From contig DATKKX010000438.1 of NCBI GenBank assembly GCA_035542775.1, positions 1 through 31,369 of the forward strand: DNA of 31,369 nucleotides, read 5' to 3'. A model generated the notes under the pieces. That model worked only from the letters and a program-made list of their open reading frames with translations. It was not told where the DNA came from and did not search any database. This document shows positions 24,355-31,369 of the stretch, one piece after another. The stretch is from DATKKX01 sp035542775 (GTDB lineage Bacteria; Planctomycetota; Phycisphaerae; UBA1845; UTPLA1). Position 1 is the first letter of the stretch. Each line of letters starts with the position of its first letter. The position numbers and the translations under genes were made by a program.

Positions 24355-24579
24355 CGTCATTCATAGGCCCACATTTGTGAAACGAGGATGAAATCGCGAC
24401 CGCTTTTCAACTGCGCCAGGCGGCCGATCGGTATCCGCGACATTCCGCCGGACGACTGAACAAGAGATCCAGACCCACGGACATTCACCTGCGTGGAAAA
24501 CCAGTCGATATCAGGTGCAAAGCCAGGCCCAACAGCCACGCGGGCGAGGCGGGGAGCACCGATAACGAAAGGATCAGTT

Positions 24580-25269
24580 ATGTCAAGCGTAGCCAGTCTA
24601 ACCGGATCGAGTTCAGAACTTTCACTCTTGCAGCAGTTGCTCGCCCGCCAGAACGGGACAACCGGCAGCACTTCCTCCACCAGCTCCCTCGGCACCCAGT
24701 CCAGGCAAGATATGCGACGCGCCCGCTTTGAGGCCGACTTCATCGACGCGGCCGTGGCGGCGGGACTGAATTCCGCCGACGTGGACAAGGTAGAGGATGA
24801 AATCAAGGCGGCGGTCACGGCGGTCCAGCAGAAATCCGATGGCACGACCGATCAGCGCGAGGCGACCAAGAATGCCATCGACGGCGTCCTCCAGAAGCAC
24901 GGCGTGGACCTGAAGAAATTCCAGAGCGAGCTTCAATCCTCCATGGGCGGCGCCGGAGGCCCCCCGCCCGGCGGCCCTCCGCCCGGTGGCCCCGGCGGCG
25001 CCGATCTCGAGTCCAGGTTCAACGACGCGGCCGTGGCCGCCGGCCTCGACGCCGGCAAGACGGACGAACTGCAGAGCAAGATCAAGTCCGCGATCGGGCA
25101 GGCGCTGGAGAACTCCGACGGATCCACTGATCCCAGGCAGACCATCCAAGACGCCATCGACAGCCTGCTCAAGGAATATGGTGTTGATCTGACCAAGTTC
25201 AAGAGCCTGATGCAATCGACTACCAACAGGATGTCCGGGGCCATTCCGCTGGTCGACGAAAAAGCCTAG
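24580..25269 (+). CDS. Two-repeat helical protein with Gly/Pro linker, unknown family
   Basis: The 229-residue protein has a Ser/Thr-rich N-terminus (MSSVASLTGSSSELSLLQQL, to about residue 45) and two copies of a roughly 70-residue helical unit, at about 50-120 and 143-213. Both copies follow the same plan: DAAVAAGL, a helix with KI/EI-K-A, a central K/NSDGTTD or NSDGSTDPRQ turn, AIDG/SLL, then GVDL-K-F and a final helix. The linker at 122-141 is Gly/Pro-rich with a tandem GGPPPGG. There is no signal peptide or membrane helix; the N-terminus resembles those of proteins exported without cleavage, which is only a suggestion. The acidic SDGxTD turn could bind calcium. ATG 24580 has AAAGGA about 7 nt upstream. 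It converges with the AraC gene through a shared hairpin. Confidence 0.75.
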   Translation: MSSVASLTGSSSELSLLQQLLARQNGTTGSTSSTSSLGTQSRQDMRRARFEADFIDAAVAAGLNSADVDKVEDEIKAAVTAVQQKSDGTTDQREATKNAIDGVLQKHGVDLKKFQSELQSSMGGAGGPPPGGPPPGGPGGADLESRFNDAAVAAGLDAGKTDELQSKIKSAIGQALENSDGSTDPRQTIQDAIDSLLKEYGVDLTKFKSLMQSTTNRMSGAIPLVDEKA

Positions 25270-25302
25270 CCACGCGGGACACAGTGAGTCTCGTCCGAGC
25301 AT

Positions 25303-25331
25303 CGACGGACGCCACGGAACGGCGTCCGTCG
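25303..25331. terminator. Bidirectional hairpin between convergent genes
   Basis: CGACGGACGCC (25303-25313) and GGCGTCCGTCG (25321-25331) are exact reverse complements around a 7-nt loop. The stem can extend by three more pairs past a bulged T. It sits in the 64-bp gap between the stops of the two-repeat protein and the AraC gene, so it can serve both strands. No U-tract is present on either side. Confidence 0.65.
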
Positions 25332-25333
25332 TG

Positions 25334-26353
25334 CTACATAGGAGACTCCCCGGGACGCACCGCGGACTCAATGGTGCCACAGGTGCGGCGGTAGGCGCCG
25401 GGGGCCATGCCGGCCCAGCGCGTGAACGCCTTGCTGAATGCGGCCACGGATTCGTAGCCCACTTGTGCGGCCACATCCTTCAACTCGGTCTGGGCGGCGC
25501 GCAACAGACAACAGGCCTTCTGCATCCGCCAGTCAGTCAGGTACTCAAGCGGTGAACGGCCCACCAGCTCCACGAAACGCGCCGAGAACGTGGAACGTGC
25601 CATGGCGGCCTGCCGCGCCAGCAACCCGACCGTCCAGGTCGCCTCCGGCTGGGCGTGCATGAGCCTGATCGCTCGCCCGATGCGCGGATCGGCCAGGGCC
25701 CTCAGCCAGTTGGCACCGCCCTCGGGCAGTCCCAGCATGTACGCCTGAAGGGCCTTCAAGAAAAGAACACGCACCAGGCGGTTTACGATGGAACGGGCAC
25801 ACGGCTCCCTCTCCTAGGCCTCCAGATCGAGAAGGCACACGAGATGGTCCACGTACGGCAACGGCTGCTGCCGCCTCCCTCTGACGTGAATGAATGCAGG
25901 AAGCGCGGAGCGCAGGGGGCTACGTTCCAATCCGTCCAGGAGCAGGCACCCGCAAGCGACTTGCGTGGCGGGGCCTCCCCCGCCGAAAACCAGCGGTTCA
26001 CGCTGTTCAAAGTGACGCGGCTCCAGCAGTTCCTCGATGGGAATGGCCTGGCCTCCGCCCTTGTCCCACAGACAATGAGAGAGACCCTGGCTTATGATGA
26101 TCAAGTCCCCCGCCGGGACCGGAATGGTCTGGCCGTTCACTTCCACAAGGCATTGATTCTGCAGCACCAGATAGAACCAGCCCAGGGGGCCATCCACCCG
26201 GATTCCCCACGGAGAGGTCAGCTCGAACCGGCCCGGAATCCATCCGCGCAGATTGAGGTATTCCAGTGCATCCGACAGCGGATCCGATCGGGCATCTCTC
26301 TGCAAAGAGAGTTCAAATGGCTTGGCGGAAGGCTCTGGCATTTCCCGCGGCAA
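25334..26353 (-). pseudogene. AraC-family regulator (Cupin_6 + HTH_18) split by an in-frame amber stop
   Basis: The minus strand encodes a complete AraC-type regulator in one frame, interrupted once. The first part (26353-25814) is the Cupin_6 sensor: DPLSDALEYLNLRGWIPGRF, ELTSPWGIRVDG, FYLVLQNQCLVEVNGQTIPV, PAGDLIIISQGLSHCLWD, then SALPAFIHVRG. It ends LLDLEA followed by TAG at 25816-25814. After the stop the frame reads EREPCARSIVNRLVRVLFLK, then LQAYMLG, DPRIGRAIRLMHAQPEATWT and the double HTH with MARSTFSARFVELVGRSPLE and VGYESVAAFSKAFTR, ending in GAYRR. Nothing is missing between the parts, so one base change such as CAG, GAG or AAG to TAG explains the break. Unless read through, or restarted near GTG/ATG 25774, it is inactive. 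The start (TTG 26353 or ATG 26341) is uncertain. Confidence 0.85.
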
Positions 26354-26652
26354 ATCCTTTGCGCGTGCCTGCCCGGCGCGGGCGCCGAATCCCCCTCAAA
26401 TCACCTTTGCTTCGGACCGGAAGAGCCCGAATCGCTCCTGAAACCTGAGCCGAGGCACGTCACCATTCTGGTTTCGGTCAACGGAATCTCGCCAAGCGGT
26501 ATGGCGGCGACCGATGTCACCGCGCGTGTGGCCGATGGTGGGGTATTCCTTCATGCTTCAGCGCTCAGCGCTGCCCACCTGCTCCGCACTCACTGCGACC
26601 TCCACTGACAGCCCGTTCTCAGCATTCACGCCCCGCCAGTACCGGAGCCGAC
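26354..26652. promoter_or_regulatory. 299-bp region upstream of the AraC gene with a 15-bp palindrome
   Basis: No gene is supported between the AraC-family start and the stop of the dockerin-protein gene. CAGCGCTCAGCGCTG at 26559-26573 is a 7-bp perfect inverted repeat with a 1-nt centre and may be an operator, or a weak terminator for the minus-strand cluster coming from the right. The assignment rests on symmetry and position only. Confidence 0.3.
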
Positions 26653-27531
26653 TCAACTGGACAGCAGGGCGTCCACGAAGGACCGGATATCCAGACCATC
26701 CTCGAGATTGTCAGCATTCATGTCAGCGCGGATTCGCTGGCAGGCGGAATAGGGGCTGCCGTCATGGTCGGCGGCATAACCCGCAGGATCAACCAGGGCC
26801 TGGACGAAGTGGGAGATATCGCCGGTGTCAACGACGCCGTCGCAGTTCAGATCGCCGCGCAGCATGCCCTGTACCTGGAACGTGAACTGTGCGCCGGAGA
26901 TGTTCATATCGGCCTGCGAGACTGGCCAGTGCTGACCGGCCGGCGGAGGACTCCCGGCGGTCAGCACGTTGGCCATGGCGTTCTCTAACAGGAACGTATA
27001 GGTGCCGGCCGTACCGGGGGCCGGGAACGAGCCGGAGGCGATGATCTGCGGCGTGCCGCTCTGGCCGATGCCGGAAACGACCGTGGCGCTCTGGCCTACG
27101 CCCAGTTCCGGCGGCGGAGTGCTGCCGAAGGTGTTCTGTGCGCCGCCGATCTGGATGAGATTCTTGTAGCTCTGGCCGGTCGGGCTGCGCTGCACGCCGA
27201 TGTAGCCCGTCGCGGCCCCGCCTTCCCCCGGATTACTGATGCCCAGCGGGCGACTGAAGTCGGCCATGCCCGAGGGCACACCGCCGGCCGGAAGCACATT
27301 CACAAATGACGGGTTGGTGAACTCCTGAGCAAGGTCAACGCACACGGCGGCCAGTCCAGAGCTGCCGCTGGCCGGCACGCTCGCACTGAGGGTCCAATCG
27401 ACGCTGGCGCCCGGCGAAACCATCTGGCCGCTCTGGGGTGATTGCAGCGTGAGCGTCACCGTGACGGACTGCGACCATACCGTCGAAGCCGACAAGGTAG
27501 CCGAAAAGAAGACCAAGCTGAACCTGAACAT
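26653..27531 (-). CDS. Exported protein with C-terminal dockerin-like domain
   Basis: This 292-residue protein has a signal peptide (MFRFSLVFFSATLSASTVWS, then Q) and a beta-rich domain at about 22-215 with many Gly/Ser/Pro/Thr residues (SPQSGQMVSPGASVDWTLSA and similar), reminiscent of cohesin-like or generic planctomycete extracellular folds. The C-terminal 70 residues form a dockerin type I-like pair of calcium loops: GDLNCDGVVDTGDISHFVQA and later RADMNADNLEDGLDIRSFVD. In planctomycetes such modules are common on secreted proteins without true cellulosomes. ATG 27531 is preferred over upstream in-frame starts because GGGAG lies about 9 nt before it and the signal starts there. It lies 37 bp after the DUF4353-protein gene, so they probably share a transcript. 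Confidence 0.82.
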   Translation of the reverse strand: MFRFSLVFFSATLSASTVWSQSVTVTLTLQSPQSGQMVSPGASVDWTLSASVPASGSSGLAAVCVDLAQEFTNPSFVNVLPAGGVPSGMADFSRPLGISNPGEGGAATGYIGVQRSPTGQSYKNLIQIGGAQNTFGSTPPPELGVGQSATVVSGIGQSGTPQIIASGSFPAPGTAGTYTFLLENAMANVLTAGSPPPAGQHWPVSQADMNISGAQFTFQVQGMLRGDLNCDGVVDTGDISHFVQALVDPAGYAADHDGSPYSACQRIRADMNADNLEDGLDIRSFVDALLSS

Positions 27532-27568
27532 AATTCTGTCTCCCTTGAACGCCATATCCACGGCAGCC

Positions 27569-29959
27569 TCACGGCGCACTCACGTTTGTCACAATGCCGG
27601 TTGTTGTAAATGTAGTGGGGCCGGCGCCCCCGGAATAAGTCCCGCCTTGATACAACCCGTCGGTGGGGGTGCCGGTGCAGGTGCCCCCGCGATACAAACC
27701 GCAACTCAGCCCAGCGGTGAGCGTCGGCGCCGAGAATACCAGAGACCGGTACTGCTTTGCGGGGGCGAAGGTGAGCAGGTTGGTAGCCCCGGAAGTTGTC
27801 TGGATGTGGGCCAAGTAGCCCGCCGACTTCGTTGCGCTGTAGGTGACTTTCACCGATCGCTGTGTGGAACTCGGACTGGGCGCCTGGGCCATTCCGGCGC
27901 TGCCGGCCGCGACCAGGAAGCCACCGCTGATGTTGAACGTGGTGTCATAATCGATCGCGGCATTGTTATCCGCCGTCGGACCGTGAACGATGACGGTGCC
28001 GGCGGACATGGTGATCGAACCGTTCACGTCGATCCCGTCGCCCTGGGCATTGACCACGATGTAGCCGCCGTTGATGTGCAGCCAGTTGTTCGTCCCGGAC
28101 CCGCCGGCGCCGTTGATGCCGTCATCGGTCGAGGTGACGTGGATGGTCCCGTTGTTGATGGTGAGATACTGGCCTTCGATGCCCTCGTAGCATGTCGTGA
28201 CATCGATTGTCCCGCCGGTGATGGTCACCGTTCCATCGGAATGGACACCATCGCCGTAGCTGGCGGAGGTACTGCTGTTGGTGGCAATGGTCAGGGTTCC
28301 GCCGCTGATCGTGACGGCGGTGTTGGAGTGGATGCCGTCATCGGCGGCATCAATGCTGAACGTGCCTCCTCCGATCGTCACGCTGGCGAGTCCCTTGACG
28401 CCCTTGGCCGAGTTGGTCGAGGGAATCGTCACAGTGTGGCCGCCACCGCAAAGGAGCGTGAAGCCACCGCCGGTGATGTTGACATCGGTCTCGGCTGTAA
28501 TGGCATCCCCGCCGGAGGTGATATGGAAGGTCCCGTTCTCAATGGTGATGTATCCCAGTTCCGTATCCTCGGCGTTGTCGGATTTCAGACCATCACCCCC
28601 GCAGGTGACGGTGAAGGTCCCATTGTGGATGACCAGGGAATCCTTGCCGCGGATACCATCGTCCACCGAAGTCACATTGATCGTGCCGCTATTGATGACC
28701 AGGCTGTCCTTGCTGGTAATGCCGTCATTGTAGTTGCCATGGACGGTCAGCGATCCCGTGCCGGAGATGGTCAGCGGATCGTCGCTGAAGAGGGCCGCGT
28801 TGGGCTCGTTGTTGTTCGGGTCTTCCAGCACGTATGAGTTCGGATCGGTCAGATAGTTCGCGGTCGCATCCGCCAGCACAATCTCAGTGCTTGCGGCGCT
28901 GATCACATAGATGGGCGCGGTTGTGGCGCTGGTAATACTGACGCCGTTGAGGATCATCTGAACAAGACCGGGATCCGGCGTGTTCACGGCGATCTGCCCG
29001 TTGGACAGCGACCCGCTGATCGTGTAGGTACCCTGAGACCTGATCGTGGCCTTGGTCCCGTTCACGACGACGCCGCCCCCGATGACCGTGATTGAAGTCC
29101 CGTTCAGGATGATCTGGCCCCCGCCGGGCTCCTGCGAACCGTTTCCGCAGGAGCGATCAGCCGGATTGCCTTCACCGCTGTAGCACAACTGGAAAGCAAG
29201 GAAGTCGGCCAGGTCCACGTCGCCGTCCCGGTCAGCGTCGGAGGCGACGAAACCTTCGGCATCCGCAGTCATGGTGCAACCGGATGGCGGAGGGTTGTAC
29301 GAGAGAAACGGCCCGATCATGCAGTGGATGAAGGCGGTCAGGTCGGCCAGATCCACGTCGCCGTCGTGGTCAAAATCGCTTCGGGCGTACCCCACCACGC
29401 GCCCGGGGCTTCCGAGCTCGCCCCGGGTGGAAACGCTGGATCCGTACGCATCGTACGCTGAGGCCAGCATCCAACTCGTCTGGACCGTGGTGTAGCCGTA
29501 ATCGGTTTCAGGAACGTTGCAGCTCTTGGTCGCTGTCCGAGGCGTCCCGGGATAGGTCTCGTCGCCGTAGGTCAGGCGGTCCACGAGAACGCCGGAGGCG
29601 TTGTAGAGATTAATCTCGTCATTGCGGCCAAGGTTGGCCGTATTGCCCCCGATGATCTTGACGCCACTGAGTCCCCATATGGCGGCGAAGTTTGCCGCGG
29701 TCTCGTCGGTCAGAATCACCGATTCGCCGGGCGCGACCACGCCGAAGCCGCTGAGGCTGACGGTGCCGGGGACCCGACTGTCGTCATCAAAGCTCCAACC
29801 GGTCATGTTCACCGAGGTTGCTCCGATGTTGGTGAACTCGATGAACTCCCCCGTGCTGCCGGATCCGGCGCCGTTGTACATCCATTCGCTGATCACCATT
29901 TCGCCGGATGCAACCGAAGCCAGCGAAACGCACCAGCCGACTGCTATCGCTCGTAGCAT
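27569..29959 (-). CDS. Exported LTD + dockerin-like + DUF4353 carbohydrate-binding protein
   Basis: This 796-residue protein starts with a signal peptide (about 1-19). A lamin-tail domain covers about 20-165 (MVISEWMYNG, GEFIEFTNIGATSVNMTGWS, NLGRNDEINLYNASGVLVDR). Two dockerin-like calcium loops follow: DFDHDGDVDLADLTAF near 195-210 and DADRDGDVDLADFLAF near 241-256. From about 280 to the end is a right-handed beta-helix of the DUF4353/Cthe_2159 type, with repeats such as DDGIRGKDSLVIHNGTF, DGLKSDN, DAITAETDVNITGG and DDGIHSNTAVTISGG. Members of that family bind cellulose and acidic sugars and have a pectate-lyase-like fold. The last 40 residues carry GLYRGGTC and GLYQGGTY motifs. GAGGAG lies about 8 nt before ATG 29959. 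No PEP-CTERM tail is present. CotH, a frequent partner of this family, is not in the window. Confidence 0.87.
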   Translation of the reverse strand: MLRAIAVGWCVSLASVASGEMVISEWMYNGAGSGSTGEFIEFTNIGATSVNMTGWSFDDDSRVPGTVSLSGFGVVAPGESVILTDETAANFAAIWGLSGVKIIGGNTANLGRNDEINLYNASGVLVDRLTYGDETYPGTPRTATKSCNVPETDYGYTTVQTSWMLASAYDAYGSSVSTRGELGSPGRVVGYARSDFDHDGDVDLADLTAFIHCMIGPFLSYNPPPSGCTMTADAEGFVASDADRDGDVDLADFLAFQLCYSGEGNPADRSCGNGSQEPGGGQIILNGTSITVIGGGVVVNGTKATIRSQGTYTISGSLSNGQIAVNTPDPGLVQMILNGVSITSATTAPIYVISAASTEIVLADATANYLTDPNSYVLEDPNNNEPNAALFSDDPLTISGTGSLTVHGNYNDGITSKDSLVINSGTINVTSVDDGIRGKDSLVIHNGTFTVTCGGDGLKSDNAEDTELGYITIENGTFHITSGGDAITAETDVNITGGGFTLLCGGGHTVTIPSTNSAKGVKGLASVTIGGGTFSIDAADDGIHSNTAVTISGGTLTIATNSSTSASYGDGVHSDGTVTITGGTIDVTTCYEGIEGQYLTINNGTIHVTSTDDGINGAGGSGTNNWLHINGGYIVVNAQGDGIDVNGSITMSAGTVIVHGPTADNNAAIDYDTTFNISGGFLVAAGSAGMAQAPSPSSTQRSVKVTYSATKSAGYLAHIQTTSGATNLLTFAPAKQYRSLVFSAPTLTAGLSCGLYRGGTCTGTPTDGLYQGGTYSGGAGPTTFTTTGIVTNVSAP

Positions 29960-30096
29960 GCTCTATCTCCTCTGCGCTGTCATTCGCCAACACCAGCCGG
30001 ATAACTCACTGCTCATCCGATCGCCCCAAGCCAATCCGAAGCTGCTGCGCGTCCCTTACGGAGTTGAACGCTCGACGGCTTCCCTGGCCGGCGGCA

Positions 30097-30747
30097 TCAC
30101 CGGATCGAGACGCGGCGGCGTGCGACCGCCAATCCGCAAAACGCGAAGAGCATCAGCGTGGTCGGTTCGGGTATGGGCGCGATCCCGGGAGTGCCCACGT
30201 CGCCACCGGTCGACGCCCATGAACCGAATTCGTCACCTACCCACGCCAGAAGCCAGCCCTCGCTCTTCAAGCGGACGACGGTGTAACCATAGTCTGTCCC
30301 CGGAATGTTGCAGCTTGCACCATTTGTTCGGACAGTCCCAGGGTAGGTCTGATCTCCGTAACTGAGTGTGTCGATCAAGAGCCCCGCCGCATCGTAGAGG
30401 TTGATCATGTCGTTGCGGCCCAGGTTGCTGTCCGTGTTCGGGCCGAAGATCTTGACGCCGGCGTTCAAACCCCAGGCGGTTCGGAAGGCGGACGGCTCCA
30501 CTTCGGTGAGAATCACCGATTCACCCGGTTGGACCACTCCGAACGTGCTGCCGAACATAACATCGAAGGGCTCCGCATCGGTGTCGCTGTAGCTCCAGTC
30601 GGTCATGTCCACCGGATCGGGCCCGATGTTGGTGAACTCGACGAACTCACCATTGGTTCCGGCGTACATCCACTCCGAAATGACCATGCCCCCCGATGCG
30701 ACCTGCACCAATGATACGACTAGACCGAACATCAATAGGTATCGCAT
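30097..30747 (-). CDS. Exported LTD protein with PEP-CTERM sorting tail
   Basis: This 216-residue protein has a signal peptide (MRYLLMFGLVVSLVQVASGG) and one lamin-tail domain at about 21-185 that is closely similar to the one in the neighbouring 796-residue protein: MVISEWMYAG, GEFVEFTNIGPDPVDMTDWS, GVVQPGESVILTEVE, NLGRNDMINLYDAAGLLID, SYGDQTYPGTVRTNGASCN and TDYGYTVVRL. The C-terminus is a textbook PEP-CTERM signal: PEP at 193-195, a hydrophobic helix TLMLFAFCGLAVA and a basic RRRVSIR tail. An exosortase encoded elsewhere would process it. ATG 30747 is chosen because GGAG lies upstream and the signal begins there. It is the first gene of the minus-strand cluster and lies 137 bp from the next. 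Confidence 0.92.
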   Translation of the reverse strand: MRYLLMFGLVVSLVQVASGGMVISEWMYAGTNGEFVEFTNIGPDPVDMTDWSYSDTDAEPFDVMFGSTFGVVQPGESVILTEVEPSAFRTAWGLNAGVKIFGPNTDSNLGRNDMINLYDAAGLLIDTLSYGDQTYPGTVRTNGASCNIPGTDYGYTVVRLKSEGWLLAWVGDEFGSWASTGGDVGTPGIAPIPEPTTLMLFAFCGLAVARRRVSIR

Positions 30748-31369
30748 GATCCCTCTCCAATCCCTCCTTCTGAGCCTGGCGGTAGCCATCCCGCCGTAAC
30801 GATGAACGACCGGTGGCGAATCAGGCGCGATGCATTCTGTGATCGCTTTGCGACCAATCGGCTTTCCGCGCATGCGGCCGAGGCAACGCACGGCCTTGCC
30901 GTTGCCCCGGGGCACCCGCATTTCACATCCGACGAAAACCACAGGGCGAGCCTTCCCCACACCTTACTTTCTAAGAGATCGCCCATAAAAAGAAGGTGAA
31001 ATGGCGACGAAGGTGGGGCACTTATTTTTCCTGAACCAGTCCAGGGTGGACGCGGTTGCACTTCCCCACACTTGACCCGCGAGTCGCGTACCTTGCCCCC
31101 GTCGCTGTCGGTGTGCTTGCCGCCCCCGCGCCTTTGGAAAACCAGGAGCCCCCGTATGATCTATCTCAGCCAGTCAACTTCGAAGTGCCCTGCCCGCGGC
31201 GGGCCGATGCGGGGCTCAACCCGCGATCAACCGCCTCCGACCGGCGATCACGGCTCATTGTAACCCTTGCGGAAGGTGCTCACCTCTGCCGCAAGCCCAC
31301 CAGCGGCTACGAACGTGAGGGTCAGGACGAAGCAGCCGTCCGGGCTCACCCGGGCCGCCGCACTGCCAC
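30748..31369. other. 622-bp right-hand end without a supported gene
   Basis: The promoter of the LTD/PEP-CTERM gene should lie at the left end. A CTTCCCCACAC motif occurs at 30952-30962 and again at 31061-31071, with a related GGTGGGG on the other strand near 31013-31019; its meaning is unknown. On the minus strand near 31350-31253 a short frame contains FVLTLTFVAAGGLAAEVSTF, which looks like a signal peptide, but it stops after 13 more codons, so it is not called as a gene. Confidence 0.35.

Larger units (their letters stand above)
24024..24579. other. 556-bp stretch with remnant sequences
   Basis: This region between the lipoprotein and the two-repeat protein contains the DUF4097-like fragment and the 12-bp palindrome listed separately. 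To the right of the palindrome, the minus strand from about 24530 to 24357 reads DWFSTQVNVRGSGSLVQSSG and then MSRIPIGRLAQLKSGRDFIL, ending in WAYE and a stop. It looks protein-like and lies in the same frame as the DUF4097 fragment, but I cannot name a family and see no good start, so it is not called as a gene. Confidence 0.35.

Noticed and set aside
24357..24530. Minus-strand protein-like frame ending in WAYE
   Set aside because: No family recognised, no credible start, and the upstream part runs antisense through the two-repeat protein.
31253..31350. Signal-peptide-like minus-strand peptide near the right edge
   Set aside because: Only about 33 codons before a stop, with no continuation in another frame; it could be a chance hydrophobic stretch.
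1..31369. CRISPR array, retron or diversity-generating system
   Set aside because: No regularly spaced repeats, cas genes or reverse transcriptase motif were seen on either strand.

Overview
This is a GC-rich window of about 31 kb, most likely from a chromosome of a planctomycete, probably a Phycisphaerae-type lineage. That reading is inference from gene content: secreted proteins with dockerin-like GDLNxDGxVD-type loops, lamin-tail (LTD) domains, a PEP-CTERM sorting tail, a sodium:solute symporter beside a GH29 fucosidase, a UroD-like protein inside a sugar operon, and an AraC regulator with a Cupin_6 sensor. No ribosomal or other phylogenetic marker gene is present to settle it.

Region 1 (1-10,300) looks like accessory or reworked DNA. 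It opens with the 5' half of a tRNA-Thr(UGU) on the minus strand. Next come a divergent tyrosine recombinase, a DUF932 protein, a WYL-domain regulator, a receiver-like protein without its phospho-acceptor aspartate, a membrane J-domain protein with a zinc ribbon, a truncated AbiEi-type antitoxin, and an AAA_14/DUF4143 ATPase with substitutions in both Walker motifs. A canonical ferritin, a CIA30-domain remnant and a membrane protein of unknown function follow. Non-coding stretches are long and at least two gene remnants are visible.

Region 2 (10,579-23,517) is one long plus-strand operon for deoxysugar-containing glycans. In order it encodes a sodium:solute symporter, a GH29 alpha-L-fucosidase with a C-terminal F5/8-type domain, a UroD-like protein, a 47-codon relic of an IS3-family OrfA, an RbsA/RhaT-type double ABC ATPase, two RbsC-type permeases, a periplasmic sugar-binding protein and a GH106 alpha-L-rhamnosidase lipoprotein. 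Spacings are short and several genes overlap by 4 bp. The presumed logic is that surface or periplasmic enzymes release fucose and rhamnose, which the symporter and the ABC importer take up. No catabolic kinase, isomerase or aldolase is in the window. The IS3 relic overlaps the genes on both sides by ATGA, so it may now serve as a translational-coupling leader.

Region 3 (23,518-31,369) holds surface or secreted proteins and a regulator: a 66-residue lipoprotein, a fragment resembling the DUF4097 C-terminus next to a 12-bp palindrome, a two-repeat helical protein of unknown family, and an AraC/Cupin_6 regulator broken by one in-frame amber codon. A minus-strand cluster of three exported proteins follows: a dockerin-containing protein, an LTD + dockerin + DUF4353 beta-helix carbohydrate-binding protein, and an LTD + PEP-CTERM protein. 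The two LTD domains are close paralogues attached to different C-terminal modules.

All family assignments were made by reading motifs, with no database search.
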